64,000 nucleotides of DNA, from assembly GCF_963576545.1 (NCBI RefSeq), contig NW_026870491.1, positions 1-64,000 on the forward strand. Reading direction: 5' to 3'. Source of the DNA: Limanda limanda (lineage: Eukaryota; Chordata; Actinopteri; Pleuronectiformes; Pleuronectidae). This document shows, piece by piece, positions 1-11,554 of the stretch (positions within the stretch are counted from its first letter, which is position 1; each line of letters begins with the position of its first letter). A program made the translations under genes and the position numbers. Under the pieces are notes generated by a model that saw only the letters and a program-made list of their open reading frames with translations, did no database searches and was not told where the DNA came from.

Positions 1-3000
1 AGGGTTAGGGATGAAAGCACATAGGAGAAAGAGATATTCTTGAATAACTTTTTTTGTGAAGGTCGGAGAGACTTGGAAAGTGGTTGCATCTGGACTAATT
101 TGGGTCCTGCGGATCGATTGGTACCATCCCCGAGCTTGTACGACCTTCGGAAGAGGTCGACCGACGAAATTCCCCCAAATCTGAGGAGATATTCTTGAAT
201 AACTTTTTTGTGAAGGTCGGAGAGACTTGCAAGTAGGCTCTACCCCACTAAATGGGGTTGCGCACATCGATCGGTACCATCCTTGAGCTTCTCCGACTTT
301 CGGAAGGGTTAGGGTTAGGTTAGGGATGAAAGCACATAGGAGAAAGAGATATTCTTGAATAACTTTTTTTGTGAAGGTCGGAGAGACTTGCAAGTAGGCT
401 CTACCCCCACTAAATGGGGTAGCGCGCATCGATCGGTACCATCCTTGAGCTTCTCCGACTTTCGGAAGGGTTAGGGTTAGGGTTAGGGATGAAAGCACAT
501 AGGAGAAAGAGATATTCTTGAATAACTTTTTTTGTGAAGGTCGGAGAGACTTGGAAAGTGGTTGCATCTGGACTAATTTGGGTCCTGCAGATCGATTGGT
601 ACCATCCCCGAGCTTGTACGACCTTCGGAAGAGGTCGACCGACGAAATTCCCCCAAATCTGAGGAGATATTCTTGAATAACTTTTTTTGTGAAGGTCGGA
701 GAGACTTGCAAGTAGGCTCTACCCCCACTAAATGGGGTTGCGCGCATCGATCAGTACCATCCTTGAGCTTCTCCGACTTTCGGAAGGGTTAGGGTTAGGG
801 TTAGGGATGAAAGCACATAGGAGAAAGAGATATTCTTGAATAACTTTTTTTGTGAAGGTCGGAGAGACTTGGAAAGTGGTTGCATCTGGACTAATTTGGG
901 TCCTGCGGATCGATTGGTACCATCCCCGAGCTTGTACGACCTTCGGAAGAGGTCGACCGACGAAATTCCCCCAAATCTGAGGAGATATTCTTGAATAACT
1001 TTTTTTGTGAAGGTCGGAGAGACTTGCAAGTAGGCTCTACCCCACTAAATGGGGTTGCGCGCATCGATCAGTACTCTCCGACTTTCGGAAGGGTTAGGGT
1101 TAGGGATGAAAGCACATAGGAGAAAGAGATATTCTTGAATAACTTTTTTTGTGAAGGTCGGAGAGACTTGCAAGTTAGGCTCTACCCCCACTAAATGGGG
1201 TTGCGCGCATCGATCGGTACCATCCTTGAGCTTCTCCGACTTTCGGAAGGGTTAGGGTTAGGGTTAGGGATGAAAGCACATAGGAGAAAGAGATATTCTT
1301 GAATAACTTTTTTTGTGAAGGTCGGAGAGACTTGCAAGTAGGCTCTACCCCCACTAAATGGGGTAGCGCGCATCGATCGGTACCATCCTTGAGCTTCTCC
1401 GACTTTCGGAAGGGTTAGGGTTAGGGTTAGGGATGAAAGCACATAGGAGAAAGAGATATTCTTGAATAACTTTTTTTGTGAAGGTCGGAGAGACTTGCAA
1501 GTAGGCTCTACCCCCACTAAATGGGTAGCGCGCATCGATCGGTACCATCCTTGAGCTTCTCCGACTTTCGGAAGGGTTAGGGTTAGGGTTAGGGATGAAA
1601 GCACATAGGAGAAAGAGATATTCTTGAATAACTTTTTTTGTGAAGGTCGGAGAGACTTGCAAGTAGGCTCTACCCCCACTAAATGGGGTAGCGCGCATCG
1701 ATCGGTACCATCCTTGAGCTTCTCCGACTTTCGGAAGGGTTAGGGTTAGGGTTAGGGATGAAAGCACATAGGAGAAAGAGATATTCTTGAATAACTTTTT
1801 TTGTGAAGGTCGGAGAGACTTGGAAAGTGGTTGCATCTGGACTAATTTGGGGTCCTGCGGATCGATTGGTACCATCCCCGAGCTTGTACGACTTTCGGAA
1901 AAGGGTCGACCGACGAAATTCCCCAAATCTGAGGAGATATTCTTGAATAACTTTTTTTGTGAAGGTCGGAGAGACTTGCAAGTAGGCTCTACCCCCACTA
2001 AATGGGGTAGCGCGCATCGATCGGTACCATCCTTGAGCTTCTCCGACTTTCGGAAGGGTTAGGGTTAGGGATGAAAGCACATAGGAGAAAGAGATATTCT
2101 TGAATAACTTTTTTTTGTGAAGGTCGGAGAGACTTGGAAAGTGGTTGCATCTGGACTAATTTGGGTCCTGCGGATCGATTGGTACCATCCCCGAGCTTGT
2201 ACGACCTTCGGAAGAGGTCGACCGACGAAATTCCCCCAAATCTGAGGAGATATTCTTGAATAACTTTTTTTGTGAAGGTCGGAGAGACTTGCAAGTAGGC
2301 TCTACCCCCACTAAATGGGGTTGCGCGCATCGATCGGTACCATCCTTGAGCTTCTCCGACTTTCGGAAGGGTTAGGGTTAGGGTTAGGGATGAAAGCACA
2401 TAGGAGAAAGAGATATTCTTGAATAACTTTTTTTGTGAAGGTCGGAGAGACTTGGAAAGTGGTTGCATCTGGACTAATTTGGGTCCTGCGGATCGATTGG
2501 TACCATCCCCGAGCTTGTACGACCTTCGGAAGAGGTCGACCGACGAAATTCCCCCAAATCTGAGGAGATATTCTTGAATAACTTTTTTTGTGAAGGTCGG
2601 AGAGACTTGCAAGTAGGCTCTACCCCCACTAAATGGGGTTGCGCGCATCGATCAGTACCATCCTTGAGCTTCTCCGACTTTCGGAAGGGTTAGGGTTAGG
2701 GTTAGGGATGAAAGCACATAGGAGAAAGAGATATTCTTGAATAACTTTTTTTGTGAAGGTCGGAGAGACTTGCAAGTAGGCTCTACCCCCACTAAATGGG
2801 GTAGCGCGCATCGATCGGTACCATCCTTGAGCTTCTCCGACTTTCGGAAGGGTAGGGTTAGGGTTAGGGATGAAAGCACATAGGAGAAAGAGATATTCTT
2901 GAATAACTTTTTTTGTGAAGGTCGGAGAGACTTGCAAGTAGGCTCTACCCCCACTAAATGGGGTAGCGCGCATCGATCGGTACCATCTTGAGCTTCTCCG

Positions 3001-4637
3001 ACTTTCGGAAGGGTTAGGGTTAGGGTTAGGGATGAAAGCACATAGGAGAAAGAGATATTCTTGAATAACTTTTTTTGTGAAGGTCGGAGAGACTTGCAAG
3101 TAGGCTCTACCCCCACTAAATGGGGTAGCGCGCATCGATCGGTACCATCCTTGAGCTTCTCCGACTTTCGGAAGGGTTAGGGTTAGGGTTAGGGATGAAA
3201 GCACATAGGAGAAAGAGATATTCTTGAATAACTTTTTTTGTGAAGGTCGGAGAGACTTGGAAAGTGGTTGCATCTGGACTAATTTGGGTCCTGCGGATCG
3301 ATTGGTACCATCCCCGAGCTTGTAAGACCTTCGGAAGAGGTCGACCGACGAAATTCCCCCAAATCTGAGGAGATATTCTTGAATAACTTTTTTTGTGAAG
3401 GTCGGAGAGACTTGCAAGTAGGCTCTACCCCCACTAAATGGGGTAGCGCGCATCGATCGGTACCATCCTTGAGCTTCTCCGACTTTCGGAAGGGTTAGGG
3501 TTAGGGTTAGGGATGAAAGCACATAGGAGAAAGAGATATTCTTGAATAACTTTTTTTGTGAAGGTCGGAGAGACTTGGAAAGTGGTTGCATCTGGACCTA
3601 ATTTGGGTCCTGCGGATCGATTGGTACCATCCCCGAGCTTGTACGACCTTTCGGAAGAGGTCGACCGACGAAATTCCCCCAAATCTGAGGAGATATTCTT
3701 GAATAACTTTTTTTGTGAAGGTCGGAGAGACTTGCAAGTAGGCTCTACCCCCACTAAATGGGGTTGCGCGCATCGATCAGTACCATCCTTGAGCTTCTCC
3801 GACTTTCGGAAGGGTTAGGGTTAGGGTTAGGGATGAAAGCACATAGGAGAAAGAGATATTCTTGAATAACTTTTTTTTGAAGGTCGGAGAGACTTGCAAG
3901 TAGGCTCTACCCCCACTAAATGGGGTAGCGCGCATCGATCGGTACCATCTTTGAGCTTCTCCGACTTTCGGAAGGGTTAGGGTTAGGGTTAGGGATGAAA
4001 GCACATAGGAGAAAGAGATATTCTTGAATAACTTTTTTTTGTGAAGGTCGGAGAGACTTGCAAGTAGGCTCTACCCCCACTAAATGGGGTAGCGCGCATC
4101 GATCGGTACCATCCTTGAGCTTCTCCGACTTTCGGAAGGGTTAGGGTTAGGGTTAGGGATGAAAGCACATAGGAGAAAGAGATATTCTTGAATAACTTTT
4201 TTTGTGAAGGTCGGAGAGACTTGCAAGTAGGCTCTACCCCCACTAAATGGGGTAGCGCGCATCGATCAGTACCATCCTTGAGCTTCTCCGACTTTCGGAA
4301 GGGTTAGGGTTGGTTAGGGATGAAAGCACATAGGAGAAAGAGATATTCTTGAATAACTTTTTTTGTGAAGGTCGGAGAGACTTGGAAAGTGGTTGCATCT
4401 GGACTAATTTGGGTCCTGCGGATCGATTGGTACCATCCCCGAGCTTGTACGACCTTCGGAAGAGGTCGACCGACGAAATTCCCCCAAATCTGAGGAGATA
4501 TTCTTGAATAACTTTTTTTGTGAAGGTCGGAGAGACTTGCAAGTAGGCTCTACCCCCACTAAATGGGGTTGCGCGCATCGATCAGTACCATCCTTGAGCT
4601 TCTCCGACTTTCGGAAGGGTTAGGGTTAGGGTTAGGG
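1..4637 (+). repeat. Left part of array with irregular unit lengths
   Basis: Unit order from position 11 is L S L L SSSS L L L SSS L L SSS L. Landmark spacings are 315, 163, 318, 299, 164, 163, 162, 163, 313, 319, 318, 162, 162, 163, 318, 320, 162, 164, 161 and 318. The irregular values come from small indels, mostly in homopolymers: C5 to C4 near 242, 1038 and 1921; T7 to T8 near 2108 and 4031; G4 to G3 near 1524; a gained T near 1174 and 3652; a gained C near 3597. The unit at 807-1105 also lacks about 13 bp between GTAC and CTCCGAC and one TTAGGG. This is either a decayed array region or poorly polished assembly. Confidence 0.85.
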
Positions 4638-5494
4638 ATGAAAGCACATAGGAGAAAGAGATATTCTTGAATAACTTTTTTTGTGAAGGTCGGAGAGACT
4701 TGCAAGTAGGCTCTACCCCCACTAAATGGGGTAGCGCGCATCGATCGGTACCATCCTTGAGCTTCTCCGACTTTCGGAAGGGTTAGGGTTAGGGTTAGGG
4801 ATGAAAGCACATAGGAGAAAGAGATATTCTTGAATAACTTTTTTTGTGAAGGTCGGAGAGACTTGCAAGTAGGCTCTACCCCCACTAAATGGGGTTGCGC
4901 GCATCGATCAGTACCATCCTTGAGCTTCTCCGACTTTCGGAAGGGTTAGGGTTAGGGATGAAAGCACATAGGAGAAAGAGATATTCTTGAATAACTTTTT
5001 TTGTGAAGGTCGGAGAGACTTGCAAGTAGGCTCTACCCCCACTAAATGGGGTAGCGCGCATCGATCGGTACCATCCTTGAGCTTCTCCGACTTTCGGAAG
5101 GGTTAGGGTTAGGGTTAGGGATGAAAGCACATAGGAGAAAGAGATATTCTTGAATAACTTTTTTTGTGAAGGTCGGAGAGACTTGCAAGTAGGCTCTACC
5201 CCCACTAAATGGGGTAGCGCGCATCGATCGGTACCATCCTTGAGCTTCTCCGACTTTCGGAAGGGTTAGGGTTAGGGTTAGGGATGAAAGCACATAGGAG
5301 AAAGAGATATTCTTGAATAACTTTTTTTGTGAAGGTCGGAGAGACTTGCAAGTAGGCTCTACCCCCACTAAATGGGGTAGCGCGCATCGATCGGTACCAT
5401 CCTTGAGCTTCTCCGACTTTCGGAAGGGTTAGGGTTAGGGTTAGGGATGAAAGCACATAGGAGAAAGAGATATTCTTGAATAACTTTTTTTGTG

Positions 5495-5583
5495 AAGGTC
5501 GGAGAGACTTGCAAGTAGGCTCTACCCCCACTAAATGGGGTAGCGCGCATCGATCGGTACCATCCTTGAGCTTCTCCGACTTT
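5495..5583 (+). other. Nested inverted repeats within the A monomer (representative)
   Basis: GTCGGAGA (5498-5505) is perfectly complementary to TCTCCGAC (5573-5580), and the pairing extends outward over AAG/CTT-type bases with wobble pairs. Inside it, CTACCCC (5522-5528) pairs perfectly with GGGGTAG (5537-5543) around an 8 nt loop. In B the same left arm can pair through AAGGTCG (5821-5827) with CGACCTT (5903-5909). The complementarity is seen directly; whether it folds as cruciform DNA or RNA is inference. The GGGGTTG variant breaks one pair of the inner stem. Confidence 0.55.
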
Positions 5584-5588
5584 CGGAA

Positions 5589-5609
5589 GGGTTAGGGTTA
5601 GGGTTAGGG
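5589..5609 (+). repeat. Embedded telomeric tract GGG(TTAGGG)3, representative copy
   Basis: Each A monomer carries a telomeric block of this kind, about 270 in the window. The usual form is GGG plus three TTAGGG, giving four GGG runs with TTA loops, which is the minimum for an intramolecular telomeric G-quadruplex. Two-repeat blocks (three G runs) occur at units starting 4801, 10257, 16691, 21674, 22157, 27605, 28398, 29362, 31761, 31918, 35929, 36722, 37197, 38308 and their duplicates at 49349, 49824 and 50935. One four-repeat block lies at about 33,974-33,996. Degenerate blocks are at about 314-325, 2852-2869, 4304-4319, 47732-47750 and 60359-60377. Confidence 0.95.
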
Positions 5610-5793
5610 ATGAAAGCACATAGGAGAAAGAGATATTCTTGAATAACTTTTTTTGTGAAGGTCGGAGAGACTTGCAAGTAGGCTCTACCCCCACTAAATG
5701 GGGTAGCGCGCATCGATCGGTACCATCCTTGAGCTTCTCCGACTTTCGGAAGGGTTAGGGTTAGGGTTAGGGATGAAAGCACATAGGAGAAAG

Positions 5794-5948
5794 AGATATT
5801 CTTGAATAACTTTTTTTGTGAAGGTCGGAGAGACTTGGAAAGTGGTTGCATCTGGACTAATTTGGGTCCTGCGGATCGATTGGTACCATCCCCGAGCTTG
5901 TACGACCTTCGGAAGAGGTCGACCGACGAAATTCCCCCAAATCTGAGG
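5794..5948 (+). repeat. Reference B monomer (155 bp, no telomeric block)
   Basis: B shares its first 44 bp exactly with A, and the next 78 bp align with A without gaps (about 36 of 54, then 19 of 24 matches by hand). Its 33 bp tail begins AGGTCGACCGACG and ends CAAATCTGAGG, and it replaces the 41 bp telomere-containing tail of A with no similarity that I can see. B carries GTCGAC (in the 8 bp palindrome GGTCGACC), ATCGAT and GGTACC. A recurrent variant changes CTGCGG to CTGCAG. Every complete B in the window is followed by an A. B and A are therefore diverged copies of one ancestral monomer; which tail is ancestral cannot be told from here. Confidence 0.95.
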
Positions 5949-6111
5949 AGATATTCTTGAATAACTTTTTTTGTGAAGGTCGGAGAGACTTGCAAGTAGG
6001 CTCTACCCCCACTAAATGGGGTAGCGCGCATCGATCGGTACCATCCTTGAGCTTCTCCGACTTTCGGAAGGGTTAGGGTTAGGGTTAGGGATGAAAGCAC
6101 ATAGGAGAAAG
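5794..6111 (+). repeat. Reference B-A dimer (318 bp)
   Basis: This is the long unit of the array: one B (155 bp) followed by one A (163 bp). About 129 complete copies occur in the window. The length equals exactly 106 codons, so runs of dimers keep a - strand reading frame open, which explains the long apparent ORFs. GTCGAC occurs once per dimer and not in A, so it marks dimer boundaries. Confidence 0.96.
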
Positions 6112-8014
6112 AGATATTCTTGAATAACTTTTTTTGTGAAGGTCGGAGAGACTTGGAAAGTGGTTGCATCTGGACTAATTTGGGTCCTGCGGATCGATTG
6201 GTACCATCCCCGAGCTTGTACGACCTTCGGAAGAGGTCGACCGACGAAATTCCCCCAAATCTGAGGAGATATTCTTGAATAACTTTTTTTGTGAAGGTCG
6301 GAGAGACTTGCAAGTAGGCTCTACCCCCACTAAATGGGGTTGCGCGCATCGATCAGTACCATCCTTGAGCTTCTCCGACTTTCGGAAGGGTTAGGGTTAG
6401 GGTTAGGGATGAAAGCACATAGGAGAAAGAGATATTCTTGAATAACTTTTTTTGTGAAGGTCGGAGAGACTTGGAAAGTGGTTGCATCTGGACTAATTTG
6501 GGTCCTGCGGATCGATTGGTACCATCCCCGAGCTTGTACGACCTTCGGAAGAGGTCGACCGACGAAATTCCCCCAAATCTGAGGAGATATTCTTGAATAA
6601 CTTTTTTTGTGAAGGTCGGAGAGACTTGCAAGTAGGCTCTACCCCCACTAAATGGGGTAGCGCGCATCGATCGGTACCATCCTTGAGCTTCTCCGACTTT
6701 CGGAAGGGTTAGGGTTAGGGTTAGGGATGAAAGCACATAGGAGAAAGAGATATTCTTGAATAACTTTTTTTGTGAAGGTCGGAGAGACTTGGAAAGTGGT
6801 TGCATCTGGACTAATTTGGGTCCTGCGGATCGATTGGTACCATCCCCGAGCTTGTACGACCTTCGGAAGAGGTCGACCGACGAAATTCCCCCAAATCTGA
6901 GGAGATATTCTTGAATAACTTTTTTTGTGAAGGTCGGAGAGACTTGCAAGTAGGCTCTACCCCCACTAAATGGGGTTGCGCGCATCGATCAGTACCATCC
7001 TTGAGCTTCTCCGACTTTCGGAAGGGTTAGGGTTAGGGTTAGGGATGAAAGCACATAGGAGAAAGAGATATTCTTGAATAACTTTTTTTTTGAAGGTCGG
7101 AGAGACTTGCAAGTAGGCTCTACCCCCACTAAATGGGGTAGCGCGCATCGATCGGTACCATCTTTGAGCTTCTCCGACTTTCGGAAGGGTTAGGGTTAGG
7201 GTTAGGGATGAAAGCACATAGGAGAAAGAGATATTCTTGAATAACTTTTTTTGTGAAGGTCGGAGAGACTTGCAAGTAGGCTCTACCCCCACTAAATGGG
7301 GTAGCGCGCATCGATCGGTACCATCCTTGAGCTTCTCCGACTTTCGGAAGGGTTAGGGTTAGGGTTAGGGATGAAAGCACATAGGAGAAAGAGATATTCT
7401 TGAATAACTTTTTTTGTGAAGGTCGGAGAGACTTGCAAGTAGGCTCTACCCCCACTAAATGGGGTAGCGCGCATCGATCGGTACCATCCTTGAGCTTCTC
7501 CGACTTTCGGAAGGGTTAGGGTTAGGGTTAGGGATGAAAGCACATAGGAGAAAGAGATATTCTTGAATAACTTTTTTTGTGAAGGTCGGAGAGACTTGTA
7601 AAGTGGTTGCATCTGGACTAATTTGGGTCCTGCGGATCGATTGGTACCATCCCCGAGCTTGTACGACCTTCGGAAGAGGTCGACCGACGAAATTCCCCCA
7701 AATCTGAGGAGATATTCTTGAATAACTTTTTTTGTGAAGGTCGGAGAGACTTGCAAGTAGGCTCTACCCCCACTAAATGGGGTTGCGCGCATCGATCGGT
7801 ACCATCCTTGAGCTTCTCCGACTTTCGGAAGGGTTAGGGTTAGGGTTAGGGATGAAAGCACATAGGAGAAAGAGATATTCTTGAATAACTTTTTTTGTGA
7901 AGGTCGGAGAGACTTGCAAGTAGGCTCTACCCCCACTAAATGGGGTAGCGCGCATCGATCGGTACCATCCTTGAGCTTCTCCGACTTTCGGAAGGGTTAG
8001 GGTTAGGGTTAGGG

Positions 8015-9612
8015 ATGAAAGCACATAGGAGAAAGAGATATTCTTGAATAACTTTTTTTGTGAAGGTCGGAGAGACTTGGAAAGTGGTTGCATCTGGACT
8101 AATTTGGGTCCTGCAGATCGATTGGTACCATCCCCGAGCTTGTACGACCTTCGGAAGAGGTCGACCGACGAAATTCCCCCAAATCTGAGGAGATATTCTT
8201 GAATAACTTTTTTTGTGAAGGTCGGAGAGACTTGCAAGTAGGCTCTACCCCCACTAAATGGGGTTGCGCGCATCGATCAGTACCATCCTTGAGCTTCTCC
8301 GACTTTCGGAAGGGTTAGGGTTAGGGTTAGGGATGAAAGCACATAGGAGAAAGAGATATTCTTGAATAACTTTTTTTGTGAAGGTCGGAGAGACTTGGAA
8401 AGTGGTTGCATCTGGACTAATTTGGGTCCTGCGGATCGATTGGTACCATCCCCGAGCTTGTACGACCTTCGGAAGAGGTCGACCGACGAAATTCCCCCAA
8501 ATCTGAGGAGATATTCTTGAATAACTTTTTTTGTGAAGGTCGGAGAGACTTGCAAGTAGGCTCTACCCCCACTAAATGGGGTTGCGCGCATCGATCGGTA
8601 CCATCCTTGAGCTTCTCCGACTTTCGGAAGGGTTAGGGTTAGGGTTAGGGATGAAAGCACATAGGAGAAAGAGATATTCTTGAATAACTTTTTTTGTGAA
8701 GGTCGGAGAGACTTGCAAGTAGGCTCTACCCCCACTAAATGGGGTAGCGCGCATCGATCGGTACCATCCTTGAGCTTCTCCGACTTTCGGAAGGGTTAGG
8801 GTTAGGGTTAGGGATGAAAGCACATAGGAGAAAGAGATATTCTTGAATAACTTTTTTTGTGAAGGTCGGAGAGACTTGGAAAGTGGTTGCATCTGGACTA
8901 ATTTGGGTCCTGCAGATCGATTGGTACCATCCCCGAGCTTGTACGACCTTCGGAAGAGGTCGACCGACGAAATTCCCCCAAATCTGAGGAGATATTCTTG
9001 AATAACTTTTTTTGTGAAGGTCGGAGAGACTTGCAAGTAGGCTCTACCCCCACTAAATGGGGTTGCGCGCATCGATCAGTACCATCCTTGAGCTTCTCCG
9101 ACTTTCGGAAGGGTTAGGGTTAGGGTTAGGGATGAAAGCACATAGGAGAAAGAGATATTCTTGAATAACTTTTTTTGTGAAGGTCGGAGAGACTTGAAAA
9201 GTGGTTGCATCTGGACTAATTTGGGTCCTGCGGATCGATTGGTACCATCCCCGAGCTTGTACGACCTTCGGAAGAGGTCGACCGACGAAATTCCCCCAAA
9301 TCTGAGGAGATATTCTTGAATAACTTTTTTTGTGAAGGTCGGAGAGACTTGCAAGTAGGCTCTACCCCCACTAAATGGGGTTGCGCGCATCGATCGGTAC
9401 CATCCTTGAGCTTCTCCGACTTTCGGAAGGGTTAGGGTTAGGGTTAGGGATGAAAGCACATAGGAGAAAGAGATATTCTTGAATAACTTTTTTTGTGAAG
9501 GTCGGAGAGACTTGCAAGTAGGCTCTACCCCCACTAAATGGGGTAGCGCGCATCGATCGGTACCATCCTTGAGCTTCTCCGACTTTCGGAAGGGTTAGGG
9601 TTAGGGTTAGGG
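8015..9612 (+). repeat. 799 bp LLS sub-repeat, two tandem copies
   Basis: Within copy 1 the string LLS (318+318+163 = 799 bp) occurs twice in succession. The first L of each has CTGCAG in B and CGATCAG in the following A; the second L has CTGCGG and CGATCGG. The same pair recurs at 14,449-16,046 in copy 2 and 19,595-21,192 in copy 3, so the 799 bp duplication predates amplification of the larger repeat. Confidence 0.88.
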
Positions 9613-10093
9613 ATGAAAGCACATAGGAGAAAGAGATATTCTTGAATAACTTTTTTTGTGAAGGTCGGAGAGACTTGGAAAGTGGTTGCATCTGGACTAA
9701 TTTGGGTCCTGCAGATCGATTGGTACCATCCCCGAGCTTGTACGACCTTCGGAAGAGGTCGACCGACGAAATTCCCCCAAATCTGAGGAGATATTCTTGA
9801 ATAACTTTTTTTGTGAAGGTCGGAGAGACTTGCAAGTAGGCTCTACCCCCACTAAATGGGGTTGCGCGCATCGATCAGTACCATCCTTGAGCTTCTCCGA
9901 CTTTCGGAAGGGTTAGGGTTAGGGTTAGGGATGAAAGCACATAGGAGAAAGAGATATTCTTGAATAACTTTTTTTTTGAAGGTCGGAGAGACTTGCAAGT
10001 AGGCTCTACCCCCACTAAATGGGGTAGCGCGCATCGATCGGTACCATCTTTGAGCTTCTCCGACTTTCGGAAGGGTTAGGGTTAGGGTTAGGG

Positions 10094-11554
10094 ATGAAAG
10101 CACATAGGAGAAAGAGATATTCTTGAATAACTTTTTTTGTGAAGGTCGGAGAGACTTGCAAGTAGGCTCTACCCCCACTAAATGGGGTAGCGCGCATCGA
10201 TCGGTACCATCCTTGAGCTTCTCCGACTTTCGGAAGGGTTAGGGTTAGGGTTAGGGATGAAAGCACATAGGAGAAAGAGATATTCTTGAATAACTTTTTT
10301 TGTGAAGGTCGGAGAGACTTGCAAGTAGGCTCTACCCCCACTAAATGGGGTAGCGCGCATCGATCGGTACCATCCTTGAGCTTCTCCGACTTTCGGAAGG
10401 GTTAGGGTTAGGGATGAAAGCACATAGGAGAAAGAGATATTCTTGAATAACTTTTTTTGTGAAGGTCGGAGAGACTTGCAAGTAGGCTCTACCCCCACTA
10501 AATGGGGTAGCGCGCATCGATCGGTACCATCCTTGAGCTTCTCCGACTTTCGGAAGGGTTAGGGTTAGGGTTAGGGATGAAAGCACATAGGAGAAAGAGA
10601 TATTCTTGAATAACTTTTTTTGTGAAGGTCGGAGAGACTTGCAAGTAGGCTCTACCCCCACTAAATGGGGTAGCGCGCATCGATCGGTACCATCCTTGAG
10701 CTTCTCCGACTTTCGGAAGGGTTAGGGTTAGGGTTAGGGATGAAAGCACATAGGAGAAAGAGATATTCTTGAATAACTTTTTTTGTGAAGGTCGGAGAGA
10801 CTTGCAAGTAGGCTCTACCCCCACTAAATGGGGTAGCGCGCATCGATCGGTACCATCCTTGAGCTTCTCCGACTTTCGGAAGGGTTAGGGTTAGGGTTAG
10901 GGATGAAAGCACATAGGAGAAAGAGATATTCTTGAATAACTTTTTTTGTGAAGGTCGGAGAGACTTGCAAGTAGGCTCTACCCCCACTAAATGGGGTAGC
11001 GCGCATCGATCGGTACCATCCTTGAGCTTCTCCGACTTTCGGAAGGGTTAGGGTTAGGGTTAGGGATGAAAGCACATAGGAGAAAGAGATATTCTTGAAT
11101 AACTTTTTTTGTGAAGGTCGGAGAGACTTGCAAGTAGGCTCTACCCCCACTAAATGGGGTAGCGCGCATCGATCGGTACCATCCTTGAGCTTCTCCGACT
11201 TTCGGAAGGGTTAGGGTTAGGGTTAGGGATGAAAGCACATAGGAGAAAGAGATATTCTTGAATAACTTTTTTTGTGAAGGTCGGAGAGACTTGCAAGTAG
11301 GCTCTACCCCCACTAAATGGGGTAGCGCGCATCGATCGGTACCATCCTTGAGCTTCTCCGACTTTCGGAAGGGTTAGGGTTAGGGTTAGGGATGAAAGCA
11401 CATAGGAGAAAGAGATATTCTTGAATAACTTTTTTTGTGAAGGTCGGAGAGACTTGCAAGTAGGCTCTACCCCCACTAAATGGGGTAGCGCGCATCGATC
11501 GGTACCATCCTTGAGCTTCTCCGACTTTCGGAAGGGTTAGGGTTAGGGTTAGGG
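10094..11554 (+). repeat. Run of solo A monomers (S S' S x7)
   Basis: Nine consecutive A monomers without any B, nearly identical to each other, with one two-repeat telomeric block in the second unit. The homologous run in copy 2 is 16,528-17,988. Runs like this give a purely 163 bp periodic tract with a telomeric block every 163 bp. Confidence 0.9.

Larger units (their letters stand above)
5468..5630 (+). repeat. Reference A monomer (163 bp, with telomeric block)
   Basis: This is a clean solo A monomer, counted from AGATATTCTTG. In order it holds a 44 bp segment identical to B that includes a T7 tract; a middle part with the CTACCCC/GGGGTAG inverted repeat; a cluster of palindromic hexamers (GCGCGC, ATCGAT, CGATCG, GGTACC); TCTCCGAC and CTTTCGGAAG; then GGG followed by three TTAGGG; and the tail ATGAAAGCACATAGGAGAAA plus G. 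Recurrent variants are GGGGTTG for GGGGTAG and CGATCAG for CGATCGG, both common in A monomers that follow B, and T9G for T7GTG. The CGATCAG form loses the GGTACC site. Confidence 0.97.
4638..7044 (+). repeat. Partial higher-order repeat, copy 0
   Basis: Unit order is S S' SSSSS LLLL. The S-rich first part matches the block starting at 21,511 at a constant offset of 16,873 bp, including the shared GGGGTTG/CGATCAG variant in the second S and the two-repeat telomeric block. The LLLL part leads into the S* unit that opens copy 1, as the LLL and LL runs do before the S* units at 13,479 and 18,625. It therefore looks like the 3' part of the same higher-order repeat, with its 5' part lost or outside the clean region. 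Confidence 0.8.

Noticed and set aside
1..10. Window start as a true chromosome end
   Set aside because: Only a partial telomeric block of the ordinary satellite unit is present, and its G-rich strand points inward from this side. The window simply begins within a unit.
1787..3818. Two + strand open frames near 1,787-2,062 and 3,558-3,818
   Set aside because: Both occur only where small indels alter the satellite frame in the irregular left part. They are by-products of those indels.
5829..5880. Possible Pol III internal promoter in B (TGGTTGCATCTGG as A box, GGATCGATTGG as B box, followed by a T7 tract)
   Set aside because: The B-box-like element lacks the conserved final CC, the A-box match is imperfect, and no tRNA or 5S fold is visible. 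Spacing alone is weak support.
5468..6111. SINE, LTR or other transposon as the repeat unit
   Set aside because: No target-site duplications, terminal repeats, poly-A tail or coding remnants; copies are strictly head to tail, as in satellite DNA.
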